From: Nibricoccus aquaticus
Lineage (GTDB): Bacteria; Verrucomicrobiota; Verrucomicrobiia; Opitutales; Opitutaceae
Direction of reading: 5' to 3'
Length of the DNA stretch: 64,000 nt
Assembly: GCF_002310495.1 (NCBI RefSeq)
Contig: NZ_CP023344.1
Coordinates: 62,001-126,000, forward strand
Part shown: positions 34,957 through 44,119 of the stretch, piece after piece
Position numbering within the stretch: position 1 is the stretch's first letter
How the letters are laid out: the number at the start of each line of letters is the position of its first letter
The notes under the pieces: generated by a model
The model's input: the letters and a program-made list of their open reading frames with translations, nothing else
What the model was told of the DNA's origin: nothing
Databases searched by the model: none
Translations under genes and position numbers: made by a program

Positions 34957-36645
34957 TTGCCCGCTCCCAAACAAGATCCCGTCCGCACGCTGATCGACGA
35001 ACTCCTCGCCGAACAGCAGCGCCTGCAAACGCCCGTCGCCCGCTTCTCCGAAGCCCACGACCGCGGTGCCTCGCCCGCGCTGGAGCCGCTCTATCGCGAC
35101 CTCATCCCGCTTTCGAAACCCGGCCCCGGCGAACAATACGCCTTCGAGGTCGATCTCGATTCCTGCACCGGCTGCAAAGCCTGCGTCGCCGGCTGTCACT
35201 CGCTCAACGGTCTCGACGACGAAGAAACCTGGCGCGACGTCGGCATGTTGGTTGGCGGCACGCGCAATCACCCCTTTCAACAAACCGTCACCAGTGCCTG
35301 CCACCACTGCGCCGATCCCGGCTGCCTCAACGGCTGCCCCGTTCTCGCCTATGAAAAAGACCCCGTCACCGGCATCGTCCGCCACCTCGATGACCAATGC
35401 ATCGGCTGCCAGTACTGCATTCTCAAATGCCCTTACGACGTTCCAAAATACAATGATCGCCTTGGCATCGTCCGTAAGTGCGACATGTGCCACAGCCGCC
35501 TCGCCGTCGGCGAAGCGCCCGCCTGCGTCCAGGCCTGCCCAACCCAGGCCATCAAGATCGTAACCGTCACGACTCATCTCAACGGCCAGCCCGCGCTCGA
35601 CACCACCGCCTTCCTCCCCGGCGCTCCAGCTCCTGAATACACGCAACCCACCACGCGCTACACCTCGAGCAAACCGCTCCCGGCCGAGATCATCGCCGCC
35701 GACGCCGCCACACTCCGTCCGCAACACCCGCACTGGCCGCTCGTCTTCATGCTCACGCTGATGCCCATGGCCGTCGGCTGCTTCACCGTCGCGGCCTGCG
35801 CCGACCTCCTCGCTCCTCGCTACCCGTTACTCGCTAATCTTCCGGCCTCCGCCCCCACAACGCTCGCGCTCACCGGCTGGCTCGCCGGAGCCGCCGGACT
35901 CTTCGCGAGCGTCTTCCACCTCGGCCAACCCCTCCGCGCTTGGCGCGTCTTCCTCGGCCTCCGCAAATCCTGGCTCTCCCGCGAAGCCGTCATCTTCGGC
36001 CCCTGGTTCGGCCTCGCCACCGCCACCGCAGCCGTCCCGCTCGCCTCGCAGCTCGGCCTCTTCTCTGGGAGCGCCGACGTCCCCGTCGGCTCCGTGTCTT
36101 CCGCGCTGGCCTCCGCCTACTCGCTACTCGCTGCCCACTACTCGCTACTGACGCTCGCCACCGCGAGCGTGGGCCTCCTCGGCCTCTTCTGCTCCTCAAT
36201 GATCTACATCGACACCCAACGCCACCTCTGGCGCGCCGCCCAAACCATCCCCCGCTTCTTCGGCTCCGGCGCCGTCCTCGGTTTCGCCATCCTCTTCGCC
36301 GCCGCGCCCACGCTACCGTACTTCTTCGCCTTGCTCGGCTCCGTCCTCTTCAAACTCGCCATCGAAGCCCGTGAACTCCGCCCGCTCGACTCCGACGACG
36401 ACACACCTACCGCCTCCTTTAAGACCGCCCAAATGCTCACCGGCCCCCTCCGCCTCCCGCACAATCTCCGCGTCACCTCCGCCCTCCTCGCCTGCATCCT
36501 CGCCTTCGCCCTCACGCGTATTTCCGCGCCTTCGCTCCTCGCCTGGACAATCCCCGCCCTCCTCCTCGCCAGCGAACTCACCGAGCGTTACCTCTACTTC
36601 CGCGCCGTCGTCGCCCCCAAAATGCCCGGCGTCGTCTCCAAATAA
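34957..36645 (+). CDS. Fused 4x[4Fe-4S] ferredoxin - DmsC-like membrane anchor
   Basis: 562 residues. Residues about 60-200 carry sixteen cysteines in the DmsB/NrfC pattern (70/73/76/80, 115/118/123/127, 148/151/154/158, 175/178/190/194), enough for four cubane clusters. The remainder (about 255-560) has around eight hydrophobic helices resembling the DMSO-reductase anchor DmsC, which takes electrons from menaquinol. In other molybdoenzymes the two parts are separate proteins. It directly precedes the nitrate reductase gene, so I infer it feeds quinol electrons to it on the cytoplasmic face. The start is TTG without a ribosome site. Two heptamer arrays lie inside the anchor part (35806-35840, 36117-36151). 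Confidence 0.85.
   Translation: MPAPKQDPVRTLIDELLAEQQRLQTPVARFSEAHDRGASPALEPLYRDLIPLSKPGPGEQYAFEVDLDSCTGCKACVAGCHSLNGLDDEETWRDVGMLVGGTRNHPFQQTVTSACHHCADPGCLNGCPVLAYEKDPVTGIVRHLDDQCIGCQYCILKCPYDVPKYNDRLGIVRKCDMCHSRLAVGEAPACVQACPTQAIKIVTVTTHLNGQPALDTTAFLPGAPAPEYTQPTTRYTSSKPLPAEIIAADAATLRPQHPHWPLVFMLTLMPMAVGCFTVAACADLLAPRYPLLANLPASAPTTLALTGWLAGAAGLFASVFHLGQPLRAWRVFLGLRKSWLSREAVIFGPWFGLATATAAVPLASQLGLFSGSADVPVGSVSSALASAYSLLAAHYSLLTLATASVGLLGLFCSSMIYIDTQRHLWRAAQTIPRFFGSGAVLGFAILFAAAPTLPYFFALLGSVLFKLAIEARELRPLDSDDDTPTASFKTAQMLTGPLRLPHNLRVTSALLACILAFALTRISAPSLLAWTIPALLLASELTERYLYFRAVVAPKMPGVVSK
35806..35840 (+). repeat. Intragenic degenerate 7-bp tandem array
   Basis: CTCCTCG, CTCCTCG, CTACCCG, TTACTCG, CTAATCT: five units within the anchor domain of the Fe-S/anchor fusion, encoding a Leu/Pro-rich loop. 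Confidence 0.65.
36067..36151 (+). repeat. Intragenic palindrome plus 7-bp tandem array
   Basis: GGGAGC, then stem GCCGACG (36073-36079) and CGTCGGC (36084-36090) with loop TCCC. 26 bp further come CTACTCG, CTACTCG, CTGCCCA, CTACTCG, CTACTGA (36117-36151). All of it lies within the anchor coding sequence. Confidence 0.7.
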
Positions 36646-36707
36646 TTTCTCCTCCGAAACTCTGCGCACTCCGCGATCTCTGCGGTTAAATTTTCCGACA
36701 TTTCGCC
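36646..36707. repeat. CTCTGCG-type leader repeat
   Basis: The gap before the nitrate reductase gene holds ACTCTGCGC, ACTCCGCG and ATCTCTGCGGTTAAAT in series (36660-36692), a style of intergenic repeat distinct from the REP palindromes. Confidence 0.4.
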
Positions 36708-38954
36708 ATGATCCCCCAACTCGAAGACCTGCTCCACGCCCGCCAGGGCCCGATGACCAGCGAGCTCGTTCTTCGCCCCGGCGACTTCGGACTCGGCCGC
36801 ATCCCCGCCCGCCTCAAGCCCGCCGCCACGACCGACATGGTCTGCGGCTTCTGCAGCACCGGCTGCTCCCTCCGCGTCCATCTCAACGAGCGCGGCCAGG
36901 CCATCAACCTCACCACCAACCCGCACTACTCCGTCAACCAGGGCATGGCCTGCCCCAAAGGCTGGGAAGCGCTCACCCCGCTCTCCGCCCCCGACCGCGT
37001 CACCACGCCACTGTTACGCAACCCAGCCACCGGCAATCTCGAGCCCGTCGACTGGCCCACCGCCCTCGCCGCCTTCGTCAAAAACTTCAAAGGCATCCAG
37101 GAGCGCCACGGCAAAACTTCTCTCTCGTTCCTCAGCACCGGCCAGATCGTCATGGAGGAAATGGCCCTCCTCGGCGCCCTCGCGAAATTCGGCATGGGCA
37201 TGACCGACGTCGACTCCAACACGCGCCAGTGCATGGCCACCTCCCACGTCGCCTACAAACAATCCTTCGGCTTCGACGCCCCTCCCTTCACGTACAAAGA
37301 TTTCGAAGAGAGCGACGCCCTCATTTTCATCGGCGCCAATCCCTGCATCGCCCACCCGATCATGTGGCAGCGCGTGATGATGAACAAACACAACCCCGAC
37401 ATCGTTGTCATCGACCCGCGCCGCACCGAGACCGCGATGGCCGCCACACTCCACGTGCCGCTTCTCCCCAAAAGCGACCTAGTCCTCCTCTACGGCCTCG
37501 CGAACCTGCTCATCGAACGCGGAGCCATCAAACAAGACTTCATCGACGCCCACACCTCTAGCTTCGCTGACTTCGCCTCCTTCCTTCGCGAGTTCACACT
37601 CGACCGCACCGCCCGCGAAACCGGCCTGCCTGCCGAAACCCTCCACCGCCTCGTCGACATCATCGCCACCCGCGAGCGCGTTTCCCTCTGGTGGACCATG
37701 GGCGTCAACCAGGGCCACGAATCCACCCGCACCGCCCAGGCCATCATAAATCTCGCGCTGATGACCGGCAACATCGGCCGCCCCGGCACCGGCGCCAACT
37801 CCATCACCGGCCAGTGCAACGCCATGGGCTCCCGCCTCTTTGGCAACGCCTCGTCACTCCTCGGCGGATACGACTTCGCCAAAGCCGAACACCGCTCCCA
37901 CGTCGCGAGCATCCTCGGCATCGATCCCGCCCTCATCCCCGACCGCGCCAGCCTCGCCTACGATCAGATTCTCGACGGCATCGACAAGGGCTCCATCCGC
38001 GGCCTCTGGGTCATCGCCACCAACACCGCTCACTCCTGGATCAACCAGAAGACCTTCCCCGCCATCCGCGAGAAACTCGAATTCCTCGTCGTGCAGGACA
38101 TGTACGCCACGACCGAGACCGCCCGCATGGCCGACCTCGTGCTGCCCGCCGCCGGTTGGGGCGAAAAAGACGGCATCCTCATCAACTCCGAACGCCGCCT
38201 CGGCATCGTGAAAAAAGTCTCCCGCGCCCCCGGCCAGGCGCTCAGCGATTTCGCCATCTTCAAACTCGTCGCCGACGCCTGGGGCTGCGGCCACCTCTTC
38301 GCGAAATGGTCCTCGCCCGAAGCCGCCTTCCAAATCCTCAAAGAACTCTCCCGCCGCCAGCCCTGCGAATTCACCGGCATCAGCAGCTACGAACACATCG
38401 ACCGCTCCGGCGGCATCCAGTGGCCCTTCACCGATAAGGACGCCATCGCGCCCACGCCGATTCACGAGCGCACCAGCACCGCGCATCCCGAGCGCGAACG
38501 CCGCCTCTTTTCCGACGGCCAGTTCTTCACCCCCGACCGCCGCGCCAAATTCCTCTTCGATCAACCGCGCCCGATGCCCGAGCTTCCCGACGCTGACTAC
38601 CCGATGATTCTCCTAACCGGCCGAGGCTCCTCCGCGCAATGGCACACCGGCTCGCGCACCGACAAGAGCGACGTCCTCCGCAAACTCGCCCCCCGCGAAC
38701 TCTACGTGGAGATCAACCCGATCGACGCCGACCGCCTCCGCATCGCCAACAACGAACTCGTCCGCGTCCGCTCCCGTCGTGGAGAAGCGGATGCGCTCGC
38801 CCTCATCACGAGCACGGTGCAACCCGGCCAGATCTACCTGCCGATGCACTTCGACACCGTGAACCGCCTCACCTTCCCGGCCTTCGATCCCCACTCGCGC
38901 CAGCCCAGCTACAAAGCCTGCGCCGTCCGCGTCGAACGCATCAAAAAACGATAG
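36708..38954 (+). CDS. nasA: Assimilatory nitrate reductase, molybdopterin catalytic subunit
   Basis: A 748-residue bis-MGD oxidoreductase of the NasA/NarB/NapA group reducing nitrate to nitrite. [4Fe-4S] ligands are Cys46, Cys49, Cys53 and Cys82 ('CGFCSTGC', 'GMACPKGW'). The molybdenum ligand is Cys175 in '[19 protein letters not shown]'. Other cofactor motifs are '[49 protein letters not shown]' and '[19 protein letters not shown]'. The C-terminal cofactor domain reads '[20 protein letters not shown]'. There is no Tat signal, so it is cytoplasmic, and it lacks the C-terminal [2Fe-2S] extension of some NasA proteins. Last gene of the nitrate block; two REP-like palindromes follow. Confidence 0.92.
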   Translation: MIPQLEDLLHARQGPMTSELVLRPGDFGLGRIPARLKPAATTDMVCGFCSTGCSLRVHLNERGQAINLTTNPHYSVNQGMACPKGWEALTPLSAPDRVTTPLLRNPATGNLEPVDWPTALAAFVKNFKGIQERHGKTSLSFLSTGQIVMEEMALLGALAKFGMGMTDVDSNTRQCMATSHVAYKQSFGFDAPPFTYKDFEESDALIFIGANPCIAHPIMWQRVMMNKHNPDIVVIDPRRTETAMAATLHVPLLPKSDLVLLYGLANLLIERGAIKQDFIDAHTSSFADFASFLREFTLDRTARETGLPAETLHRLVDIIATRERVSLWWTMGVNQGHESTRTAQAIINLALMTGNIGRPGTGANSITGQCNAMGSRLFGNASSLLGGYDFAKAEHRSHVASILGIDPALIPDRASLAYDQILDGIDKGSIRGLWVIATNTAHSWINQKTFPAIREKLEFLVVQDMYATTETARMADLVLPAAGWGEKDGILINSERRLGIVKKVSRAPGQALSDFAIFKLVADAWGCGHLFAKWSSPEAAFQILKELSRRQPCEFTGISSYEHIDRSGGIQWPFTDKDAIAPTPIHERTSTAHPERERRLFSDGQFFTPDRRAKFLFDQPRPMPELPDADYPMILLTGRGSSAQWHTGSRTDKSDVLRKLAPRELYVEINPIDADRLRIANNELVRVRSRRGEADALALITSTVQPGQIYLPMHFDTVNRLTFPAFDPHSRQPSYKACAVRVERIKKR

Positions 38955-38958
38955 CCAG

Positions 38959-39015
38959 GTGGAACGCGTGGTCCCTCGCGCGTTTTCCGTGTAGGGCCTG
39001 AGCTGGCCTCAGGCC
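38959..39015 (+). repeat. Tandem pair of REP-like palindromes
   Basis: First: GTGG (38959-38962), AACGCG (38963-38968) paired with CGCGTT (38979-38984). Second: GTAG (38991-38994), perfect GGCCTGAG (38995-39002) with CTCAGGCC (39008-39015). They lie between convergent nasA and the OsmC gene and may also block read-through. Confidence 0.72.
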
Positions 39016-39027
39016 AGATGGAACCGC

Positions 39028-39453
39028 TCACCCCAACTTCGCCGACAACGAAATCTCCGCATTGAGCAACCGCGAGATCGGGCAGTTCGCCTTCGCCTTG
39101 TTCGCCAGTTCATCGAACTTCGCCGCATCGATTCCCGGGATTTTCGCGACCAGCACGAGATGCGACTTCGTGACCGTCCAACCTTTCGGCGGCACATTAT
39201 CAAGCGACACCTCCGCCGTCACTTCGAGCCGCTCCGGCGTAATACCCGCCTCACCCAGCGTCGCCGACAACGCCATCGCGAAACACCCCGAATGCGCCGC
39301 CGCGATCAATTCTTCAGGATTCGTCCCCGCGCCCGACTCGAAGCGCGAGCCAAACGAGTACTCCGTATTCTTCAGCGCGCCTCCCGGCACCGTGAGCGCG
39401 CCTTTGCCGTCTTTGAGTGAACCTGTCCAAACTGCGGTAGCGTTACGTTTCAT
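39028..39453 (-). CDS. OsmC-family peroxiredoxin
   Basis: A 141-residue thiol peroxidase that detoxifies organic hydroperoxides. I use the start '[20 protein letters not shown]'. The frame continues 45 codons upstream with no family likeness. The two redox cysteines are in '[17 protein letters not shown]' and '[16 protein letters not shown]', and '[19 protein letters not shown]' is the OsmC-subgroup motif (rather than Ohr). It is monocistronic, convergent with nasA and divergent from the diheme cytochrome gene across 143 bp. Confidence 0.9.
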   Translation of the reverse strand: MKRNATAVWTGSLKDGKGALTVPGGALKNTEYSFGSRFESGAGTNPEELIAAAHSGCFAMALSATLGEAGITPERLEVTAEVSLDNVPPKGWTVTKSHLVLVAKIPGIDAAKFDELANKAKANCPISRLLNAEISLSAKLG

Positions 39454-39596
39454 AGCCGCGCACCGGACGCGCTTTGCCCGACCTCGCAACTCGTTCACTA
39501 AAAAATCTCCCCGCTCCAGTTGCGCAAAAAATTCCCCGCGCTCCCTTAGCCAGGTCGTGGCCGCCCGCTGACCTGTGTGGCCGAGCACGACGTCCT

Positions 39597-40220
39597 ATGC
39601 CCACATCCCCCGCATCACGTCGTACTCCGTTCAAGCGTCTCCTCCTATCCGCATGTATCCTAGGAACCGCCGCCATCGTCCTCGTCAGCCACGCCGCTGA
39701 AAACCCCGCCACGGCCGCGAAAAAAATCACTGACTCCGACCGTGCCCGCTCCATCGAAGCGTTCAAGCAGGTCGCTTCCGTCCTCCGCCATCCGCGCTGC
39801 ATCAACTGCCACCCCGCCGGCGATTTCCCCCGCCAGGGCAACGACGGCCACCGCCACCAGATGAACGTCGTGCGTGGCCCCGATGATCACGGCGCACCCG
39901 CCATGAAATGCAGCTCCTGCCACCAAGCCGTGAATCAACAAAACGGCATCCCCGGCGCGCCCCATTGGGGCCTCGCTCCGAAGAGCATGGCCTGGGAAGG
40001 CCTCACCGATCACCAGCTGGCCGAACAACTCAAAGATCCGGCTAGAAATGGGAAACGTTCGCTCGAACAAATCTTCGAGCACAACGTCCACGACGAACTC
40101 GTCGGCTGGGCTTGGAACCCGGGCGCCGGACGCGAAACCCCGCCGCTCACCCGCGACGAATTTGCCAAGGCCCTCCGCACGTGGATCGATACCGGCGCCA
40201 TCTCTCCCGACGCGAAGTAA
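39597..40220 (+). CDS. Diheme cytochrome-c-like protein preceding iorAB
   Basis: A 207-residue exported protein. I start at '[23 protein letters not shown]'; the hydrophobic stretch '[19 protein letters not shown]' is a signal peptide or anchor. Two heme-attachment motifs CINCH ('[21 protein letters not shown]') and CSSCH ('[15 protein letters not shown]') are present. Many His/Met residues that could be distal ligands follow. I do not recognise a named family beyond 'isoquinoline 1-oxidoreductase-associated cytochrome'. It lies 38 bp upstream of iorA, so I infer that it accepts electrons from the molybdenum hydroxylase in the periplasm. Confidence 0.75.
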   Translation: MPTSPASRRTPFKRLLLSACILGTAAIVLVSHAAENPATAAKKITDSDRARSIEAFKQVASVLRHPRCINCHPAGDFPRQGNDGHRHQMNVVRGPDDHGAPAMKCSSCHQAVNQQNGIPGAPHWGLAPKSMAWEGLTDHQLAEQLKDPARNGKRSLEQIFEHNVHDELVGWAWNPGAGRETPPLTRDEFAKALRTWIDTGAISPDAK

Positions 40221-40258
40221 ACTCCATTTCAGTTCCCCTCTCTTCCACGTCTTCAATC

Positions 40259-40726
40259 ATGATCACCCTCACGATCAACGGCACCGTCCACCAACTCGAC
40301 ATTCCCGGCGACACCCCGCTCCTCTGGGCCCTCCGCGACACCCTCGGACTCACCGGCACTAAATTCGGCTGCGGCATGGCGCTCTGCGGCGCCTGCACCG
40401 TTCACATCGACGGTGAAGCCGTCCGCTCCTGCGCCGCTCCCGTCGCCGGACTCATCGGCAAAAAAATAACCACCATCGAAGGCCTCGCCGCCCTCGCGAA
40501 GCGCGACCTCCACCCCGTGCAGCAGGCCTGGATCGAAGAAGACGTTGTCCAATGCGGCTACTGCCACTCCGGCCAGCTCATGAGCGCCTCCGCTCTCCTC
40601 GCCAAAGTCCCGCAGCCGACCGATGCCGACATCGACAACGCCATGTCGGGCAACATCTGCCGCTGCGGCACCTACCAGCGTATCCGCGCTGGCATTCACC
40701 GCGCCGCCGAACTCGCCTCCAAATAA
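40259..40726 (+). CDS. iorA: IorA-type [2Fe-2S] subunit of a molybdenum hydroxylase (first set)
   Basis: A 155-residue small subunit of an isoquinoline 1-oxidoreductase/aldehyde-dehydrogenase-like enzyme. The plant-ferredoxin cluster is '[26 protein letters not shown]'. The C-terminal helical-bundle cluster is '[12 protein letters not shown]...[16 protein letters not shown]', giving two [2Fe-2S] centres. I start at '[14 protein letters not shown]'. There is no signal peptide; in this family it travels with the Tat-exported large subunit. IorB follows after 21 bp. Confidence 0.92.
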   Translation: MITLTINGTVHQLDIPGDTPLLWALRDTLGLTGTKFGCGMALCGACTVHIDGEAVRSCAAPVAGLIGKKITTIEGLAALAKRDLHPVQQAWIEEDVVQCGYCHSGQLMSASALLAKVPQPTDADIDNAMSGNICRCGTYQRIRAGIHRAAELASK

Positions 40727-40747
40727 TTTCCGCGAATCGCCCCCACC

Positions 40748-43012
40748 ATGATCACCGCCTCCCTTCGCGAAAATCCCGCCGCCCTCTCCACGTTTCGGGT
40801 CTCTGTCGTCCCGCCTGCCACCGCCGCCGACTGGTCTCGCCGAGGCTTTCTCAAAGCCGCAGGCACTTCCGTCGGCCTGGTCATCGCCTTTCAATTCACC
40901 GGCAAGCCCGCCCGCGCCGCCGCCCTCGACGCCGCGAAAAATCCTTCCGCTGCCAGCGGTACCTTCGCGCCCAACGCTTTCCTCCGCATCGCCCCCGACG
41001 GCTCCGTCACCATCTTCATCAACCACGCCGAAATGGGCCAGGGCATCATCACCGCCCTCCCCATGCTCATCGCAGAGGAGCTCGACGCCGACTGGTCCAA
41101 AGTCCGCACCGAGTTCGCCTCCACCGCCCCCGCCTACAACCACTCTGCCTTCGGCATCCAGATGACCGGCGGCTCCTCGTCCACGTGGTCTGAATACGAG
41201 CGTCTCCGCACCGCCGGTGCCACCGCCCGCGCCCTCCTCGTTCAAGCCGCCGCCGACCAATGGAAACTTCCCGCTGCTGAACTCAGCACCGAAAACAGCC
41301 ACGTCCTTCATACCGCCACAGGCAAAAAAATCTCCTACGGCGACCTCGTCGAACACGCCGCTAAACTCACGCCCCCTGAAAAAGTCGCGCTCAAGGACCC
41401 CAAAAATTTCCGCCTTCTCGGCAAACCCACGCGCCGCCTCGATTCCCGCGCCAAAGTCACCGGCACCGCCGAGTTCGGCCTCGACGTGAAACAACCCGGC
41501 GTACTCACCGCCGTCGTCGCCCGCTCCCCCGCCTTCGGTGGCAAAGTCGAAACCTTCGACCCCGCTCCCTCTCTCGCCGTCCCCGGCGTGAAAGCCGTCT
41601 TCAAAGTCCCCTCCGGCGTCGCCATCATCGCCGAAAATTTCTGGGCCGCCAAACGCGCCCGCGACGCCGTCATCTCCACGATCTCCTGGAAACTCTCCGA
41701 CGACGCCCGCATCGATTCCGATAAACAGGCCGCCCAATTCGCCGCACTCGCCAAGACTCCCGGCAACATCGCCGAAAAAACCGGCGACGCCGAAGCCGCT
41801 CTCAAGTCTGCCGCCAAAACCATCGAGGCCGATTACGCCGTCCCCTATCTAGCGCACGCGCCGATGGAGCCGCTTAACGCCACCGTCCATCTCCGCGACG
41901 GCGAGGCCGAGATCTGGACGGGCACCCAGTTTCAAACGGTCGATCACATGACCGCCGCCACCGTCCTTGCGCTCAAACCCGACAAGGTCCAGCTCCACAC
42001 CACCTTCCTTGGCGGCGGTTTCGGCCGCCGCGCCACGCCCGCCTCCGACTGGATCGTCGAAGCCTGCCACATCGCCAAAGCCGCCCGTACCGCTGGTATC
42101 ACCGTTCCCATCAAAACCGTCTGGACCCGCGAAGACGATCTCGCCGGCGGTTACTACCGCCCGATGTTTCACCACCGTCTCGTCGGCGGTCTCGATGCGC
42201 AGGGCAAAGTCGTTGCCTGGCATCAAACCATCGTCGGCCAGTCCTTCATCGCCGGTACTCCGTTCGAAGCGATGATGATCAAAAACGGCGTGGATGAAAC
42301 CAGCGTCGAAGGGGCCGCGCACTCCGTCTATAAAATCCCCGCCCGCCTCGTCCACGCGCACAGCCCCAAAGTCCCCGTCCCCACGCTCTGGTGGCGCTCC
42401 GTCGGCCATACGCACACCGCGCTCGCCGTCGAATGTTTCATCGACGAACTCGCTCACGCCGCCGGCCGCAACCCGCTCGATCTCCGCCGCGAACTCCTCC
42501 CGCCTGAATCCCGTCAGCGCCGCGTCCTCGATCTCGCCATCGAGAAATCTGGATACGGCAAAACCAAGCTCCCCGCCGGTCGCGCCCACGGCATCGCCGT
42601 TCACGAAAGCTTCGGCAGCTTCGTCGCCCAGGTCGCCGAGGTTTCCCTCGAAGACGGCTGGCCCCGCGTCCACCGCATCACCGCCGCTGTTGACTGCGGC
42701 ACCGCCGTCAACCCACTGACCATCGAAGCCCAGGTCCAGGGCTCCGTCATCTACGCCCTCAGTGCCATTCTCTACGGCGAGATCACCCTCAAAGACGGCC
42801 GCGTCCAACAATCCAATTTCCACCAATACCAGGTCGCCCGCATGAACGAAGCGCCCGTGGTCGACGTTCACGTGATCGCCACCGGCGACAAGATGGGCGG
42901 CATTGGCGAAACCGGCGTCCCACCCACTTTCGCCGCCGTTTTGAACGGTCTCTTCACGCTCACCGGCAAACGCATCCGATCGCTCCCTCTCAGCCACGCC
43001 GACTGGTCCTGA
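40748..43012 (+). CDS. iorB: IorB-type molybdopterin-binding large subunit (first set), Tat-exported
   Basis: A 754-residue xanthine-dehydrogenase-family catalytic subunit. The twin-arginine motif 'WSRRGFLKAAG' at about residues 29-39 predicts export of the folded IorAB complex. Cofactor regions include 'NAFLRIAPDGSVTIFINHAEMGQGIITALPMLIAEELDADW', 'TFLGGGFGRRA' and the C-terminal 'MGGIGETGVPPTFAAVLNGLFTLTGKRIRSLPLS' with the expected active-site Glu of this family (GETG). It works with IorA and probably the upstream diheme cytochrome. Substrate (N-heterocycle or aldehyde) cannot be told. It is clearly homologous to the second set at 56770. Confidence 0.92.
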   Translation: MITASLRENPAALSTFRVSVVPPATAADWSRRGFLKAAGTSVGLVIAFQFTGKPARAAALDAAKNPSAASGTFAPNAFLRIAPDGSVTIFINHAEMGQGIITALPMLIAEELDADWSKVRTEFASTAPAYNHSAFGIQMTGGSSSTWSEYERLRTAGATARALLVQAAADQWKLPAAELSTENSHVLHTATGKKISYGDLVEHAAKLTPPEKVALKDPKNFRLLGKPTRRLDSRAKVTGTAEFGLDVKQPGVLTAVVARSPAFGGKVETFDPAPSLAVPGVKAVFKVPSGVAIIAENFWAAKRARDAVISTISWKLSDDARIDSDKQAAQFAALAKTPGNIAEKTGDAEAALKSAAKTIEADYAVPYLAHAPMEPLNATVHLRDGEAEIWTGTQFQTVDHMTAATVLALKPDKVQLHTTFLGGGFGRRATPASDWIVEACHIAKAARTAGITVPIKTVWTREDDLAGGYYRPMFHHRLVGGLDAQGKVVAWHQTIVGQSFIAGTPFEAMMIKNGVDETSVEGAAHSVYKIPARLVHAHSPKVPVPTLWWRSVGHTHTALAVECFIDELAHAAGRNPLDLRRELLPPESRQRRVLDLAIEKSGYGKTKLPAGRAHGIAVHESFGSFVAQVAEVSLEDGWPRVHRITAAVDCGTAVNPLTIEAQVQGSVIYALSAILYGEITLKDGRVQQSNFHQYQVARMNEAPVVDVHVIATGDKMGGIGETGVPPTFAAVLNGLFTLTGKRIRSLPLSHADWS

Positions 43013-43106
43013 CCTCTCGACATCTCCTTCATGGCTCGCACAGCTCATACTGTCCGCGATCCACTGAAATTGCCCTAAACTCGTTGAGCCGGTTGTTCAC
43101 CGCCGC

Positions 43107-43979
43107 ATGAAACGAATCGCAATCGTCGGCCCCGGCGCAGTCGGTGGCGTGGTCGCAGGCTGGCTCGCCCACACCGGCCGCCACGAAGTCATCCTCTGCT
43201 CGCGCCGTCCTCTGCCCGAACTCGTCGTCGAACTCTCTGACCGCCGCCTGACTTCACGCCCGCTCGTATTCACGGATCCGGCACAAGCCACTCCCGTCGA
43301 TTGGATTCTCGTCACGACCAAAGCCTACGACGTCCCCGGCGCCGCGCTCTGGATAAAAAACCTCGGCCCATCCGGCGCTCCCGTCGCCGTCCTCCAAAAC
43401 GGCGTCGAGCACCGCGAGCGTTTCGCGCCTTATCTTTCCGCCGACCGCATCGTCCCCGTCGTCGTCGATTGCCCCGCCGAACGCGTCTCACCCACGCACA
43501 TCCGCCAGCGCGGTCCCGCCAAAATGGCCGTCTCCGACGACTTGCTCGGACAGGACTTCGCCGCGCTTTTCGCCAACACCGCCGTGGACGTCACGCTCAC
43601 CGCCGATTTCAAAACCGCCGTCTGGCGCAAGCTCTGCCTCAACACCGCCGGCGTCATCTCCGCCCTCATCATGAAACCGTCCGGCGTGATGCACGACGCG
43701 CAACTCGGCGAACTCTCCCTCGCCCTCGTCCGCGAATGCATCGTCGTCGGTCGCGCCGAAGGTGCCGTACTGCCCGACGATCTCGCCGAAGCCGTTCTCC
43801 AAAATTACCGCAACGCCCCGCCCGATTCCGTCAATTCCCTCCACGGTGATCGCATCGCGGGCCGCCCCACTGAGCTCGACGCGCGCAACGGCGCCGTCGT
43901 CCGCTTCGGTCGCAAGCATGGCATCCCCACTCCGTGCAACCAGATGGCCGTCGCTCTGCTCGCCGCGATGAGCAGCTGA
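43107..43979 (+). CDS. Ketopantoate-reductase-family oxidoreductase (PanE/ApbA)
   Basis: A 290-residue NADP-dependent 2-dehydropantoate 2-reductase-like enzyme. The N-terminal Rossmann motif is 'IAIVGPGAVGGVVAGWLAHTG'. 'DWILVTTKAYD' and 'VAVLQNGVEHRERF' are typical of the first domain. The catalytic Lys is in 'FKTAVWRKLCLNTAGVISAL', and 'NYRNAPPDSVNSLHGDRIAGRPTELDARNGAVVRFGRKHGIPTPCNQ' covers the C-terminal substrate region. It may be the pantothenate-pathway enzyme or one of the many family paralogs. No other pantothenate gene is nearby. 94 bp after iorB; probably its own unit. Confidence 0.85.
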   Translation: MKRIAIVGPGAVGGVVAGWLAHTGRHEVILCSRRPLPELVVELSDRRLTSRPLVFTDPAQATPVDWILVTTKAYDVPGAALWIKNLGPSGAPVAVLQNGVEHRERFAPYLSADRIVPVVVDCPAERVSPTHIRQRGPAKMAVSDDLLGQDFAALFANTAVDVTLTADFKTAVWRKLCLNTAGVISALIMKPSGVMHDAQLGELSLALVRECIVVGRAEGAVLPDDLAEAVLQNYRNAPPDSVNSLHGDRIAGRPTELDARNGAVVRFGRKHGIPTPCNQMAVALLAAMSS

Positions 43980-44119
43980 GCCACGCGCCGCATCCGCGCC
44001 GCTATTCCCGGCTCGCGAACCGCCGGATTTGCAGCCTGTCTCTATGCACCCCGATTGGCGCGAGAGAACCCCCAAACCCCTGGGCGGCCTCGTGCCTCGA
44101 AGGCTCGACCCCAAACAAC

